Source of the DNA: Aliivibrio sp. EL58
Lineage (GTDB): Bacteria > Pseudomonadota > Gammaproteobacteria > Enterobacterales > Vibrionaceae
Assembly (NCBI RefSeq): GCF_900312675.1
Contig: NZ_OMPC01000012.1
Span: 319,036-383,035, forward strand
Length of the DNA stretch: 64,000 nt
Reading direction: 5' to 3'
The notes below the pieces were generated by a model. It searched no databases, had not been told where the DNA came from, and saw nothing but the letters and a program-made list of their open reading frames with translations. Made by a program: the position numbers and the translations under genes. Positions 30,440 through 39,940 of the stretch are shown here, in pieces. Position 1 is the stretch's first letter; the number at the start of each line of letters is the position of its first letter.

Positions 30440-30516
30440 GCGCTAGTAGCTCAGCTGGATAGAGTACCTGGCTACGAACCAGGCGGTCGGAGGTTCGAAT
30501 CCTCCCTGGCGCACCA
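30440..30516 (+). tRNA. tRNA-Arg (anticodon ACG), copy 2
   Basis: 77-nt copy with the same acceptor, anticodon (ACG) and T-arms as copy 1. After it the spacers change to the hairpin type that repeats through the rest of the array. Confidence 0.97.
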
Positions 30517-30583
30517 TTTTTTCTTTTTGTAACTGTTTATTAATTACAATATAGAGTTGCAAAGACAATTAGAATTATACTGT

Positions 30584-30660
30584 GCGCTAGTAGCTCAGCT
30601 GGATAGAGTACCTGGCTACGAACCAGGCGGTCGGAGGTTCGAATCCTCCCTGGCGCACCA
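30584..30660 (+). tRNA. tRNA-Arg (anticodon ACG), copy 3
   Basis: 77-nt identical copy, encoded CCA. Preceded by a type-A spacer and followed by a type-B spacer. Confidence 0.97.
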
Positions 30661-30725
30661 TATTTCTTTTTGTAACTGTTTATCGGTTACGATACATAGT
30701 TGCAAAGACAATCAGAATTAACTGT

Positions 30726-30802
30726 GCGCTAGTAGCTCAGCTGGATAGAGTACCTGGCTACGAACCAGGCGGTCGGAGGTTCGAATCCTCCCTGGCGCAC
30801 CA
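30726..30802 (+). tRNA. tRNA-Arg (anticodon ACG), copy 4
   Basis: 77-nt identical copy, exactly 286 nt after copy 2; followed by a type-A spacer. Confidence 0.97.
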
Positions 30803-30869
30803 TTTTTTCTTTTTGTAACTGCTTATTGGTTACAATATAAAGTTACAAAGACAATTAGAATTATACTGT

Positions 30870-30946
30870 GCGCTAGTAGCTCAGCTGGATAGAGTACCTG
30901 GCTACGAACCAGGCGGTCGGAGGTTCGAATCCTCCCTGGCGCACCA
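30870..30946 (+). tRNA. tRNA-Arg (anticodon ACG), copy 5
   Basis: 77-nt identical copy, exactly 286 nt after copy 3; followed by a type-B spacer. Confidence 0.97.
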
Positions 30947-31011
30947 TATTTCTTTTTGTAACTGTTTATCGGTTACGATACATAGTTACAAAGACAATCA
31001 GAATTAACTGT

Positions 31012-31088
31012 GCGCTAGTAGCTCAGCTGGATAGAGTACCTGGCTACGAACCAGGCGGTCGGAGGTTCGAATCCTCCCTGGCGCACCA
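31012..31088 (+). tRNA. tRNA-Arg (anticodon ACG), copy 6
   Basis: 77-nt identical copy, exactly 286 nt after copy 4; followed by a type-A spacer. Confidence 0.97.
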
Positions 31089-31156
31089 TTTTTTCTTTTT
31101 GTAACTGTTTATTGGTTACAATACTATATAGTTACAAAGACAATTAGAATTACTGT

Positions 31157-31233
31157 GCGCTAGTAGCTCAGCTGGATAGAGTACCTGGCTACGAACCAGG
31201 CGGTCGGAGGTTCGAATCCTCCCTGGCGCACCA
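31157..31233 (+). tRNA. tRNA-Arg (anticodon ACG), copy 7
   Basis: Last 77-nt copy, 287 nt after copy 5. A strong terminator begins 12 nt after its CCA end. Confidence 0.97.
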
Positions 31234-31244
31234 TTCTTTAAAAG

Positions 31245-31272
31245 AACCCGATCTTTATGGTCGGGTTTTTTT
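31245..31272 (+). terminator. Intrinsic terminator of the tRNA array
   Basis: AACCCGA / TCGGGTT stem with a 9-nt loop and a T6-7 tract just downstream of the last tRNA. Confidence 0.92.
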
Positions 31273-31564
31273 ATGCCTATAAGAAATCAAGTTAATTAAT
31301 TGATACTATTATTAAATGATTTGAAATTTAGGTTATTATTAGGTAGTTTGATTGTAATCAGTTTATATTAAAGATAAAGGTGGCAGTGTATGGATATATC
31401 TCGCCATTTTATTCTTTTTTGAATATATTTAGATTGTTTCGAGTTTGACAAAAACTTTGATGTCGAGATAATCACTCTTTCTTTTTAGAATAAAAGAACA
31501 AAATTCGTTAGTAAGTAACATACTAAATTGTACATTGTCACTATCATCATAAAAGGAATAAAAG
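31273..31564 (+). other. Noncoding leader region upstream of oadG
   Basis: About 290 nt, very AT-rich, with no ORF that looks coding on either strand. It holds the probable oadGAB promoter (31445-31472) and a good ribosome site (AAAAGGAAT) 6-7 nt before the oadG ATG. The ~90-nt leader has no structure I recognise. Confidence 0.55.
31445..31472 (+). promoter_or_regulatory. Sigma-70 promoter candidate for oadGAB
   Basis: TTGACA, 16-nt spacer, GATAAT (five of six -10 matches). It would start transcription near 31480, about 85 nt before oadG. Confidence 0.55.
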
Positions 31565-31816
31565 ATGACAGACATTGGAAGTCTACTATTGGAAGCTGCA
31601 ACGCTAATGCTAACTGGCATGGGCGTCGTATTTGTATTCCTCACCATTCTAGTCTACCTAGTTCAACTCATGTCTAAGTTGTTGCCTGTGGAGTTACCTC
31701 CAAAACAGGTACTAGCTGTCCAAAAAAATCTAGATCCCGATCAAACAACAGTACAGCCTCAAGTTATTGCGGCAATTTCTGCTGCGGTTAAATTACACCG
31801 TCAAAAGCATAAATAA
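31565..31816 (+). CDS. oadG: Oxaloacetate decarboxylase gamma subunit
   Basis: 83 residues: one membrane helix at about 11-36 (AATLMLTGMGVVFVFLTILVYL contains it) and a polar, Pro/Gln-rich tail that in the family binds zinc and docks the alpha subunit. It anchors the Na+-translocating oxaloacetate decarboxylase. First gene of the oadGAB operon; oadA follows after 37 nt. Confidence 0.88.
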   Translation: MTDIGSLLLEAATLMLTGMGVVFVFLTILVYLVQLMSKLLPVELPPKQVLAVQKNLDPDQTTVQPQVIAAISAAVKLHRQKHK

Positions 31817-31853
31817 TCTGTTTTAGGAAAATTATTACAAGGAGTTTGTAAGT

Positions 31854-33641
31854 ATGTCTAAACCACTTTCTATCACTGATGTGGTACTTCGTGACGCCCA
31901 TCAATCACTCTTCGCGACTCGTATGCGCGTTGAAGATATGCTGCCAATTGCTGAGCAGTTGGATAAGATAGGCTATTGGTCATTAGAAACATGGGGCGGT
32001 GCAACTTTCGATGCCTGCATTCGTTATCTAGGCGAAGATCCGTGGGAGCGTTTGCGTTTATTGAAAAAGGCGATGCCTAATACACCAATGCAAATGCTAT
32101 TGCGTGGTCAAAACTTATTAGGTTACCGTCATTATGCGGATGATGTAGTAGAAAAGTTCGTTGAACGAGCTCATGCCAACGGTATGGACGTATTCCGTAT
32201 ATTTGATGCGATGAATGACGTAAGAAACTTTCAAACAGCAGTAAAAGCAGCGATTGATGTTGGTGCTCACGCACAAGGCACACTTTCTTATACCACTAGT
32301 CCTGTACATAATTTAGAGACATGGGTTGATTTAGCAAAACGTCTTGAAGATTTAGGCTGTCACTCTTTATGTATTAAAGACATGTCAGGCTTACTTAAGC
32401 CATATGAAGCAGAAGAGCTAATCACTCGAATCAAAGCATCGTGTGATGTTCCTCTGGCGTTACATAGCCATGCAACAACGGGTTTATCTACAGCTACAGC
32501 ATTAAAGGCCGTTGAAGCGGGCATTGATATTCTAGATACGGCTATCTCTTCTATGAGCCAAACTTATGGACATACACCAACAGAAACTGTAGTGGCAATG
32601 CTAGAAGGTACTGGTCGTGATACTAATCTTAACCTTGAACAACTAGAACCGATTGCAACTTATTTCCGTGAAGTTCGTAAGAAATATGCGAAATTTGAAG
32701 GAAAAATGAAAGGTGTTGATTCACGAATCCTTATTGCTCAAGTTCCTGGTGGAATGCTAACGAATATGGAAAGCCAACTTAAAGAGCAGGGTGCTGCTGA
32801 TAAGATGGATGAAGTATTGTTGGAGATCCCTAAAGTTCGTAAAGATCTTGGCTATATTCCATTAGTTACGCCGACCTCTCAAATAGTCGGTACTCAAGCG
32901 GTGATTAATGTTCTTACCGGTGAGCGCTATAAGAGCATCACAAAAGAAACCGCTGGTGTACTTAAAGGTGAGTATGGTGCTGCTCCTGCTGCCGTTGATG
33001 CAGAGTTACAAGCACGAGTATTGGATGGTGCAGAAGCGATTACTTGTCGACCTGCTGATCTATTGAAATCTGAGCTTCACACTTTAACTGATGAATTGAT
33101 TGCAAAAGCTAAAGAAGACAACATTGAATTAGCAGAACAACAAGTTGATGACGTTCTTACTTATGCATTGTTTCCACAAGTGGGTCTTAAGTTTCTTAAC
33201 AATCGTAATAACCCAGATGCTTTTGAACCAGCCCCTGGTACAGAAAAAGACGAAGACGAAGACACTGTAAAAGTAGTTCCGGGTAAAGGTGGTGTTGAAT
33301 CTTACAGCGTTAAAGTTGATGGGCAGATTTATAATGTTGAAGTTGGCCCACAAGGCGTAATTTCTTCAGTTGCTCCAGTATCAGGACAACCAGCACCGGT
33401 TCAATCACCTCAGTTATCTGCCGTTGATGCAGAGTCAGTGGATGCACCATTAGCGGGTAATATTTTTAAAGTATTGGTTCAGCCAGGCGCAGAAGTGGTT
33501 GAAGGTGATGTACTACTTATTCTTGAAGCGATGAAGATGGAAACTGAAATCAGAGCATCACGTAATGGTACCGTGCAGGATATTTTAACTAAGGAAGGCG
33601 ATGCGGTAGCTGTTGGTACACCGTTGCTTTCTCTAGCGTAA
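31854..33641 (+). CDS. oadA: Oxaloacetate decarboxylase alpha subunit (biotin carboxyl carrier)
   Basis: 595 residues. The N-terminal HMGL-like carboxyltransferase domain opens with [19 protein letters not shown] and carries metal-binding HSHATTGLS; a PYC_OADA domain follows; an acidic linker (EKDEDEDTV) leads to the C-terminal biotinyl domain with EAMKMETE, biotin Lys561. It transfers the carboxyl of oxaloacetate to biotin, which OadB decarboxylates while pumping Na+. Second gene of oadGAB. Confidence 0.96.
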   Translation: MSKPLSITDVVLRDAHQSLFATRMRVEDMLPIAEQLDKIGYWSLETWGGATFDACIRYLGEDPWERLRLLKKAMPNTPMQMLLRGQNLLGYRHYADDVVEKFVERAHANGMDVFRIFDAMNDVRNFQTAVKAAIDVGAHAQGTLSYTTSPVHNLETWVDLAKRLEDLGCHSLCIKDMSGLLKPYEAEELITRIKASCDVPLALHSHATTGLSTATALKAVEAGIDILDTAISSMSQTYGHTPTETVVAMLEGTGRDTNLNLEQLEPIATYFREVRKKYAKFEGKMKGVDSRILIAQVPGGMLTNMESQLKEQGAADKMDEVLLEIPKVRKDLGYIPLVTPTSQIVGTQAVINVLTGERYKSITKETAGVLKGEYGAAPAAVDAELQARVLDGAEAITCRPADLLKSELHTLTDELIAKAKEDNIELAEQQVDDVLTYALFPQVGLKFLNNRNNPDAFEPAPGTEKDEDEDTVKVVPGKGGVESYSVKVDGQIYNVEVGPQGVISSVAPVSGQPAPVQSPQLSAVDAESVDAPLAGNIFKVLVQPGAEVVEGDVLLILEAMKMETEIRASRNGTVQDILTKEGDAVAVGTPLLSLA

Positions 33642-33653
33642 GGTAAGTTAAAC

Positions 33654-34784
33654 ATGGATGGTTTATTAATATTATGGAATGAAACCTCAATCGCTAATTT
33701 TAAGTTTGAACAACTTATTATGATTTTAGTGGGTTGTGGCCTTTTGTTCTTAGCGATAAAAAAAGGATTTGAGCCATTACTACTGTTACCAATTGGTTTT
33801 GGTGCAGTATTGGCTAATATTCCAAATGCAGGCTTTACTGAGCCTGGCGGCTTACTTTACTACGTCTATTACGTCGGGATTGAAACCGGTATTTTCCCAC
33901 TTCTGATCTTTATGGGAGTTGGGGCAATGACGGACTTTGGAGCGTTAATTGCGAATCCAAAAACGTTATGGCTTGGTGCCGCGGCGCAAGTAGGTATTTT
34001 TGCTACATTATTTGGCGCAATCTTACTTAACTTTGTTCCTGGGATGGAGTTTACGCTAGCTGACGCTTCATCAATTGCAATTATTGGTGGTGCTGATGGG
34101 CCTACCGCTATTTTCTTAGCCAGTAAGCTATCGCCTGATTTATTAGGGGCAATTGCTGTTGCTGCATATAGTTATATGGCATTAGTTCCAATTATTCAGC
34201 CGCCGATCATGAGGGCACTAACAACACCAGAAGAGCGTCAAATTAAGATGGCTCAACTGCGTCATGTTGGCAAAGCAGAGAAGATCATTTTCCCTCTTGC
34301 GGTATTATTGATGACGATTCTATTTTTACCATCAGCAACACCACTGGTTGGGATGTTCTGTTTAGGTAATTTGATGAAAGAATCTGGTGTGGTTGATCGT
34401 TTATCGAATACTGCTCAAAATGAACTGATCAATGTAGTGACTATTTTCTTAGGGCTAGGTGTTGGATCAAAACTAGAAGCTGAGACATTTTTGAATGTTG
34501 AAACCTTAGGTATTCTACTACTGGGCGCGGTTGCCTTTAGTGTAGGTACTGCTGGTGGTTTAATTATGGCTAAGATCTTAAACAAATATTCGAAAGAAGA
34601 TATTAACCCATTAATTGGTGCCGCTGGAGTATCTGCAGTACCAATGGCTGCTCGTGTTGTGAATAAAGTAGGACTAGAGGCAAACCCTCAAAACTTCTTA
34701 TTGATGCATGCGATGGGGCCTAATGTCGCTGGTGTACTTGGTTCCGCGGTGGCTGCGGGTATCTTATTGGCACTTGTAGGTTAA
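33654..34784 (+). CDS. oadB: Oxaloacetate decarboxylase beta subunit (Na+ pump)
   Basis: 376 residues with roughly nine to eleven hydrophobic segments. Motifs [17 protein letters not shown] and the late [15 protein letters not shown] are the Na+/carboxybiotin-binding regions of the OadB/MmdB/GcdB family. It is shorter than the ~433-residue OadB of citrate-fermentation operons, matching the second (oad-2-type) decarboxylase of vibrios. No citrate lyase genes are next to it, so the operon probably serves oxaloacetate/pyruvate metabolism and Na+ homeostasis. Confidence 0.94.
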   Translation: MDGLLILWNETSIANFKFEQLIMILVGCGLLFLAIKKGFEPLLLLPIGFGAVLANIPNAGFTEPGGLLYYVYYVGIETGIFPLLIFMGVGAMTDFGALIANPKTLWLGAAAQVGIFATLFGAILLNFVPGMEFTLADASSIAIIGGADGPTAIFLASKLSPDLLGAIAVAAYSYMALVPIIQPPIMRALTTPEERQIKMAQLRHVGKAEKIIFPLAVLLMTILFLPSATPLVGMFCLGNLMKESGVVDRLSNTAQNELINVVTIFLGLGVGSKLEAETFLNVETLGILLLGAVAFSVGTAGGLIMAKILNKYSKEDINPLIGAAGVSAVPMAARVVNKVGLEANPQNFLLMHAMGPNVAGVLGSAVAAGILLALVG

Positions 34785-34805
34785 CATTGAACAAAACTTA
34801 ACAAT

Positions 34806-34832
34806 AAAAAGGGTGCAGATGCACCCTTTTTT
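34806..34832 (+). terminator. Intrinsic terminator of oadGAB
   Basis: AAAAAGGGTGCA / TGCACCCTTTTTT, a 12-bp stem with a 2-nt centre and T6 tract, 22 nt after oadB. Confidence 0.92.
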
Positions 34833-34879
34833 ATTTTATGCTTATTGCATATATTTTAGTTAATGGAATTAATGCAATC

Positions 34880-35311
34880 ATGTTTGATTGGTTTAATGCA
34901 GATTCTGCATTATGGGTATTATTTAGTTCAGGATTTTTAAGTGCGACTTTATTACCTGGAGCATCAGAAGCCAGTTTAATTGCAGCGTTAAAATTAGACA
35001 GCTTTTCAATGTGGACTGTTATTGCTGTAGCAACATTGGGAAATACACTGGGTGGCATAACAAATTATTGGCTTGGTTTGTTACTTCCTGATAAAACTTC
35101 TTCACAGAAACATGGTCATAAAGCCATTAAATGGTTAAAAAAGTATGGTTATTGGACGTTATTGTTCAGTTGGTTACCGGTTATAGGTGATCCTCTCTGC
35201 CTCGCTGCAGGGTGGCTACGAATGAAATTTTGGCCATGCATAATTTTAATTGGAATAGGAAAGGCTGCACGATATCTTTTACTATCGCTCGCGGTAAACG
35301 GAATTTTATAG
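34880..35311 (+). CDS. YqaA-like small membrane protein (DedA/SNARE-associated family)
   Basis: 143 residues from ATG 34880. The frame extends to 34838, but that ATG abuts the terminator and has no ribosome site; the internal start gives the E. coli YqaA length (142) and places FLSATLLPG at the same depth. Several membrane helices, with FLSATLLPGASE, LGNTLGGITNYWLG and WLPVIGDPLCLAAGW as family motifs. Function in the cell is unknown; DedA relatives act in lipid flipping. The M16 gene starts 8 nt after the stop, so the two may be cotranscribed. Confidence 0.78.
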   Translation: MFDWFNADSALWVLFSSGFLSATLLPGASEASLIAALKLDSFSMWTVIAVATLGNTLGGITNYWLGLLLPDKTSSQKHGHKAIKWLKKYGYWTLLFSWLPVIGDPLCLAAGWLRMKFWPCIILIGIGKAARYLLLSLAVNGIL

Positions 35312-35319
35312 GAATTAAA

Positions 35320-38172
35320 ATGAAAAAATTATTAGCTCTGTCGATAGTATTGGCTTTGTCTGGGTGCAGTAATTCAGAATTTGAAGCACCAAAAAAATCA
35401 GACTTACCTCAAGGTGTCACCTTAATTGAGCAAGTATTACCAAAAGAAGGGACAACGGTTATTCCATACCAAAAATACACATTAGAAAATGGATTAACGG
35501 TTATTTTAAGTCCTGATCATTCTGATCCGCTTGTGCATGTTGATGTTACTTATCATGTAGGCTCAGCACGAGAAGAGATCGGGAAATCAGGATTTGCACA
35601 CTTCTTTGAGCACATGATGTTCCAAGGCTCTGAAAATGTTGGTGATCAGCAACACTTTAAAATCATCACAGAAGCGGGTGGTACGCTAAATGGCACCACG
35701 AACCGTGACCGAACGAATTACTTTGAAACCGTACCTGCTAATCAATTAGAAAAAATGCTCTGGCTAGAGTCAGATCGTATGGGATTCTTGATTGACGCCG
35801 TTTCTCAAAAGAAATTTGAGATCCAACGTAGTACGGTGAAGAATGAACGTGGACAGAACTATGATAACCGTCCATACGGACTGATTTATGAGCGTATGGG
35901 AGAAGCGTTATTTCCACAAGGTCATCCTTATTCATGGCAGACAATTGGCTATGTTGAAGATTTAGACCGTGTAGATGTCAATGATCTTAAAGCCTTTTTC
36001 CTACGTTGGTACGGCCCTAATAATGCAGTAATCACTATCGGTGGTGATTTAGACAGCAAACAAACACTAGAGTGGGTGAACAAATACTTTGGTTCAATCC
36101 CTCGTGGACCAGAAGTTGAAAATGCACCAAAGCAACCTGTGACGTTGACAGAAAATCGCTTTATTACCCTAGAAGATAGAATTCAACAGCCGATGGTAAT
36201 GATTGGTTGGCCTACGACTTACCGAGGCGAGGAAACGGAAGCCAGTCTCGATATGTTAGCTACTTTGCTTGGTAATGGTAAAACAAGCTTACTTTATCAA
36301 GAGCTAGTGAAGACAGGTAAAGTTGTCGATACTGGTGCATTTCATGACTGTGCTGAGCTGTCGTGTACCATGTATGTTTATGCCATGACAGACTCTGGTG
36401 ACAACAACGGTTTAGCGTCTGCATACAGCGAGATTATGGATGTTCTGGAGAAGTTTGAAAAAGAAGGAGTATCAAAAGAAGACTTAGCTGAAGTGCAGGG
36501 GAGTGCAGAAGCTGGGGCGATATTTGGTCTACAATCTGTATCAGGAAAAGTATCTCAACTTGCGTCAAATGAGACATTCTATGGTCAGCCTAACCAGCTA
36601 GAAAAACAACTAGCAGAGTTAAAAGCCGTGACTCCTGAAAAAGTGTCTCAAGCATTCGATACCTACATCGCGAACAAATATAAAGTGACGTTGAGTGTTG
36701 TGCCTAAAGGGAAAACACAACTTCAAGTTGAAAAGCCAAACTTTATTACGCCTAAGCGAGAATTGCCTGAATATCAAAAACTCGATGAAAATGATTTAGA
36801 AGTACGTAAAGCAGTTGATGATTTTGATCGTTCTATTATGCCTCAACCATCAAAGGGCGTTACTGCAACAACACCTGATATCTATCGTGCAAAATTGACT
36901 AACGATATTGAAATATTAGGAACTGAAGCCATTGAGACGCCAACCATTCAATTACAAATAGCGATACCTGCAGGTAATCGATATGTAGTAAGAGGAAAGG
37001 AAGGTTTAGCTGAGCTGACTGCGGCAATGATGGAAGAAGGAACAACAGAGCGTTCTGCAGAAGATATTCAAAAAGAGTTGGATAAATTAGGCAGTTCAAT
37101 CTCATTTAACACAGGCACTTATACGACGACAATTTCAATAGCATCGCTTACGAAGAATATCGATCAAACTCTAGCGATCGTTAATGACATGCTATTTTCC
37201 CCTGCCTTTAAAGAGGCTGATTTTGAGCGCTTACAAAAACAAGCGGTTGAAGGGTTAGTGTATGAGCATCAGAAGCCATCGTGGTTAGCGTCCCAAGCGA
37301 CTCGTGAGGTTTTATTTGACGGAACTATTTTTGATCGTGCCCCTGATGGGTCATTGGAATCAGTTAAGAGTTTAACGATTGATGATATAAAACAATTCTA
37401 TAAAGAGAACTATACGCCAATTGGTACTCAAGTTGTTTCTGTTGGGGACATTACTAAATCAGATCTTGTATCTAAATTATCTTTCTTAGCTGCTTGGCAA
37501 GGAGAAGCGCCACGTTTATTAGCACCACAGAAACTACCGGTGTTGAATCAGCAAAAAATCTATCTGGTCAATAAACCGAATGCACCGCAGAGTGTGATCC
37601 GTTTTGTTCGTCAAGGTATGCAATATGATGCAACCGGAGAGCTATATAAAACTCAGCTAGCTAATTTTAATTTGGGCGGCAACTTCAATAGTAGAATTAA
37701 CCAAAATCTTCGTGAAGATAAAGGCTATACCTATGGTGCTGGAGGCTCTTTATTTGGTAATAAAGAAATTGGGATGTCGATTTTCTATGCTCAAGTTCGT
37801 GCAGACGTCACTTTAGAATCAATCCAAGAATTTATCTCTGAAATGAAAAAGTTTGAAACTGATGGTATGACGATGGATGAATTAAATTTCATGCGTTTAG
37901 CCGTAGGCCAACAAGATGCGCTAAAGTATGAAACGCCGAGTCAGAAAGCGAGTTTATTAGGTAAGATCTTAACTTACTCGTTAGATGAAGATTTTATCGA
38001 TGAGCAAAATGAGTTGATAGCAACATTGGGCAGAAGTGATCTCAATACATTGGCTTCAAAATGGTTTGACCCGACACAATATCAAATAATTGTTGTTGGT
38101 GATGAAAAATCATTAATGCCAAAATTGAAAACACTAGGGTTACCAATAGAGTTACTAACCCCTAAGAAGTAA
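35320..38172 (+). CDS. M16-family zinc metallopeptidase lipoprotein
   Basis: 950 residues from ATG 35320 (TAGGAATT upstream); upstream in-frame codons from 35212 overlap the previous gene and would hide the signal peptide. Lipobox LALSGC puts the lipid on Cys18. The N-terminal M16 domain has the inverted zinc motif HFFEH (followed by MMFQGSENV) and the distal glutamate region; the C-terminal half repeats the fold without the motif, as is usual in two-domain insulinase (pitrilysin/PqqL) types. Likely a membrane-anchored periplasmic peptidase; substrate unknown. Confidence 0.88.
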   Translation: MKKLLALSIVLALSGCSNSEFEAPKKSDLPQGVTLIEQVLPKEGTTVIPYQKYTLENGLTVILSPDHSDPLVHVDVTYHVGSAREEIGKSGFAHFFEHMMFQGSENVGDQQHFKIITEAGGTLNGTTNRDRTNYFETVPANQLEKMLWLESDRMGFLIDAVSQKKFEIQRSTVKNERGQNYDNRPYGLIYERMGEALFPQGHPYSWQTIGYVEDLDRVDVNDLKAFFLRWYGPNNAVITIGGDLDSKQTLEWVNKYFGSIPRGPEVENAPKQPVTLTENRFITLEDRIQQPMVMIGWPTTYRGEETEASLDMLATLLGNGKTSLLYQELVKTGKVVDTGAFHDCAELSCTMYVYAMTDSGDNNGLASAYSEIMDVLEKFEKEGVSKEDLAEVQGSAEAGAIFGLQSVSGKVSQLASNETFYGQPNQLEKQLAELKAVTPEKVSQAFDTYIANKYKVTLSVVPKGKTQLQVEKPNFITPKRELPEYQKLDENDLEVRKAVDDFDRSIMPQPSKGVTATTPDIYRAKLTNDIEILGTEAIETPTIQLQIAIPAGNRYVVRGKEGLAELTAAMMEEGTTERSAEDIQKELDKLGSSISFNTGTYTTTISIASLTKNIDQTLAIVNDMLFSPAFKEADFERLQKQAVEGLVYEHQKPSWLASQATREVLFDGTIFDRAPDGSLESVKSLTIDDIKQFYKENYTPIGTQVVSVGDITKSDLVSKLSFLAAWQGEAPRLLAPQKLPVLNQQKIYLVNKPNAPQSVIRFVRQGMQYDATGELYKTQLANFNLGGNFNSRINQNLREDKGYTYGAGGSLFGNKEIGMSIFYAQVRADVTLESIQEFISEMKKFETDGMTMDELNFMRLAVGQQDALKYETPSQKASLLGKILTYSLDEDFIDEQNELIATLGRSDLNTLASKWFDPTQYQIIVVGDEKSLMPKLKTLGLPIELLTPKK

Positions 38173-38186
38173 ATTTTATTAGAAAG

Positions 38187-38218
38187 ACGGCAATATCAAG
38201 CATATATTGCCGTTTTTT
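38187..38218 (+). terminator. Intrinsic terminator of the M16 peptidase gene
   Basis: ACGGCAATAT / ATATTGCCGT stem with a short loop and T6 tract. Confidence 0.9.
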
Positions 38219-38307
38219 CATATCCAACTCTCATTAAAATTTGTTAGTATCTCAGGATATAAATCAACATTGTGATGTTGAACTTACCTCAATAGCGAGA
38301 TTGTATT

Positions 38308-39873
38308 TTGACCGAATTTATCAACCGATTACAGAAAGTCGCTTCCAATCCTAAGGCATTTAAAAAAATAGGCCGAGGAATTGAAAGAGAGACCCTAAGA
38401 TTTACTCTAGGTGCATCGCTTTCTTCTAAGCCACATCCAGTAGGCGTAGGTTCAGCATTAACGCATAAATACATAACGACAGATTTTGCAGAGTCTTTAT
38501 TAGAGTTTATTACGCCTGTATCAAACGATGTGGATACAGTAATACAACAACTTGAAGATGTGCATCACTATACAGTTTCACACATGGGTGAAGAGAAGCT
38601 ATGGCCACTTTCGATGCCATGTTTTGTTACTCATGATGATGATATTACGCTGGCCCAATATGGCTCATCAAATGTTGGTCAACTTAAAACAACCTACCGT
38701 GAAGGCTTAAAGCGTCGATATGGTAGTGTGATGCAAGTGATCTCTGGTGTGCATTTTAATTTCTCTTTCTCAACAGAATTCTGGGATGAGTTATTTGGCG
38801 CGCAATCAGAAGAAGAAAGAAAAGCTTCTGTCTCTGACGCTTATTTTGGTTTAATCCGAAATTACTACCGTTTTGGCTGGTTAATTCCGTACTTCTTTGG
38901 TGCGTCTCCTGCGCTATGTAGTTCATTTATTCAAGGTCGTGAAACGGCAATGGAATTTGAATCACTGGGTAAAACATTGTATTTACCTTATGCAACCTCA
39001 TTACGTTTAAGTGATCTTGGGTACACCAATGATTCTCAAAGTGACTTAAAAATTAGTTTAAACAGCGTTAATGAATATGTTGATGGTTTAAATAAAGCCA
39101 TCCGAATGCCTTCAGAAGAATTTGCAAAAATAGGATTAAAAGAAGGTGATAAACAGATTCAATTGAATGCGAATGTATTGCAAATTGAAAACGAACTTTA
39201 CGCTCCAATTCGCCCTAAGCGTGTAGCAAAAAATGGTGAAAGACCTTCAGTTGCTCTAGAGAATGATGGCGTTGAGTATATTGAGGTTCGTTCATTGGAT
39301 GTAAATCCATTTAGCCCTGTTGGGGTTGATAAAGACCAAGTGCGATTCTTAGACTTATTCCTAACATGGGCAGTATTAACTGACTCAGCACCGATGAATG
39401 ACAGTGAAATGGCGTGCTGGAAAGATAATTGGAATAAGATCGTTGAAAAAGGCCGTAAGCCAGGTTTAGAGCTGCAAATTGGCTGCCAAGGTGAGCGATT
39501 AACTCAAAAAGCATGGGCTGAACGAGTATTTGCTGATTTACTTATTATCGCTAAAGAGATGGATGCGATTAATGGCGATAATGAATACCAACAAACCCAT
39601 CAACGTTTAACGGCAATGATCAATGATCCTGAACTAACGATATCAGGTCGATTATTAGCTGAAACGAAGAAAGGTGGCGGTATTGGAACGGTTGGTTGTG
39701 AATTGGCGGTAAAACATCGTGAAACTCACTTAAATCACCAATACAACTTTTATAGTAAAAAAGAGTTGGATGCAGAAGTTGAGCGTTCTATTCTTGCCCA
39801 GAAAGAAATCGAAAATGCAGATACACAATCATTTTCTGATTATTTAGAAGATTACTTTAGTTACTTGAAGTAA
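38308..39873 (+). CDS. gshA: Glutamate-cysteine ligase
   Basis: 521 residues (E. coli 518). Makes gamma-glutamylcysteine, the first step of glutathione synthesis. The N-terminal [12 protein letters not shown] is a hallmark of the gammaproteobacterial Gsh[26 protein letters not shown] and [18 protein letters not shown] are catalytic-core motifs. The start is a TTG at 38308 in a short region with a small hairpin; E. coli gshA also uses TTG, which fits low translation. Confidence 0.95.
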   Translation: MTEFINRLQKVASNPKAFKKIGRGIERETLRFTLGASLSSKPHPVGVGSALTHKYITTDFAESLLEFITPVSNDVDTVIQQLEDVHHYTVSHMGEEKLWPLSMPCFVTHDDDITLAQYGSSNVGQLKTTYREGLKRRYGSVMQVISGVHFNFSFSTEFWDELFGAQSEEERKASVSDAYFGLIRNYYRFGWLIPYFFGASPALCSSFIQGRETAMEFESLGKTLYLPYATSLRLSDLGYTNDSQSDLKISLNSVNEYVDGLNKAIRMPSEEFAKIGLKEGDKQIQLNANVLQIENELYAPIRPKRVAKNGERPSVALENDGVEYIEVRSLDVNPFSPVGVDKDQVRFLDLFLTWAVLTDSAPMNDSEMACWKDNWNKIVEKGRKPGLELQIGCQGERLTQKAWAERVFADLLIIAKEMDAINGDNEYQQTHQRLTAMINDPELTISGRLLAETKKGGGIGTVGCELAVKHRETHLNHQYNFYSKKELDAEVERSILAQKEIENADTQSFSDYLEDYFSYLK

Positions 39874-39890
39874 CTGAGGTTAGATTAAAC

Positions 39891-39926
39891 AAAGCACTGT
39901 TATTTGATGAGTAACAGTGCTTTTTT
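39891..39926 (+). terminator. Intrinsic terminator of gshA
   Basis: AAAGCACTGTTA / TAACAGTGCTTTTTT, 12-bp stem with a 9-nt loop and T-tract, 17 nt after gshA. Confidence 0.92.
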
Positions 39927-39940
39927 ATTGAGTGATAATA

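Larger units (their letters stand above)
30001..30516 (+). repeat. Direct duplication of a Ser-spacer-Arg unit
   Basis: The 220-nt block 30001-30220 (tRNA-Ser, 50-nt spacer, tRNA-Arg) recurs at 30297-30516 with no difference seen, including the spacer. The two copies are separated by 76 nt of unrelated sequence. Confidence 0.9.
30440..31233 (+). repeat. Tandem repeat of paired tRNA-Arg units (286-nt period)
   Basis: Spacers alternate A-B-A-B-A: type A (after copies 2, 4, 6) begins TTTTTTCTTTTTGTAACTG, type B (after 3, 5) begins TATTTCTTTTTGTAACTG and has CGGTTACGATACAT. Copy starts are 286 or 287 nt apart at every second gene, so the unit that was amplified is two tRNAs with two spacers. Confidence 0.9.

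Noticed and set aside
30001..31233. CRISPR-like array because of regularly spaced identical 77-nt repeats
   Set aside because: Repeats fold as tRNA-Arg with CCA, spacers are themselves repeated, and no cas gene is near.
35212..35319. 36-codon extension of the M16 peptidase
   Set aside because: Overlaps the YqaA-like gene out of frame and would mask the lipobox.
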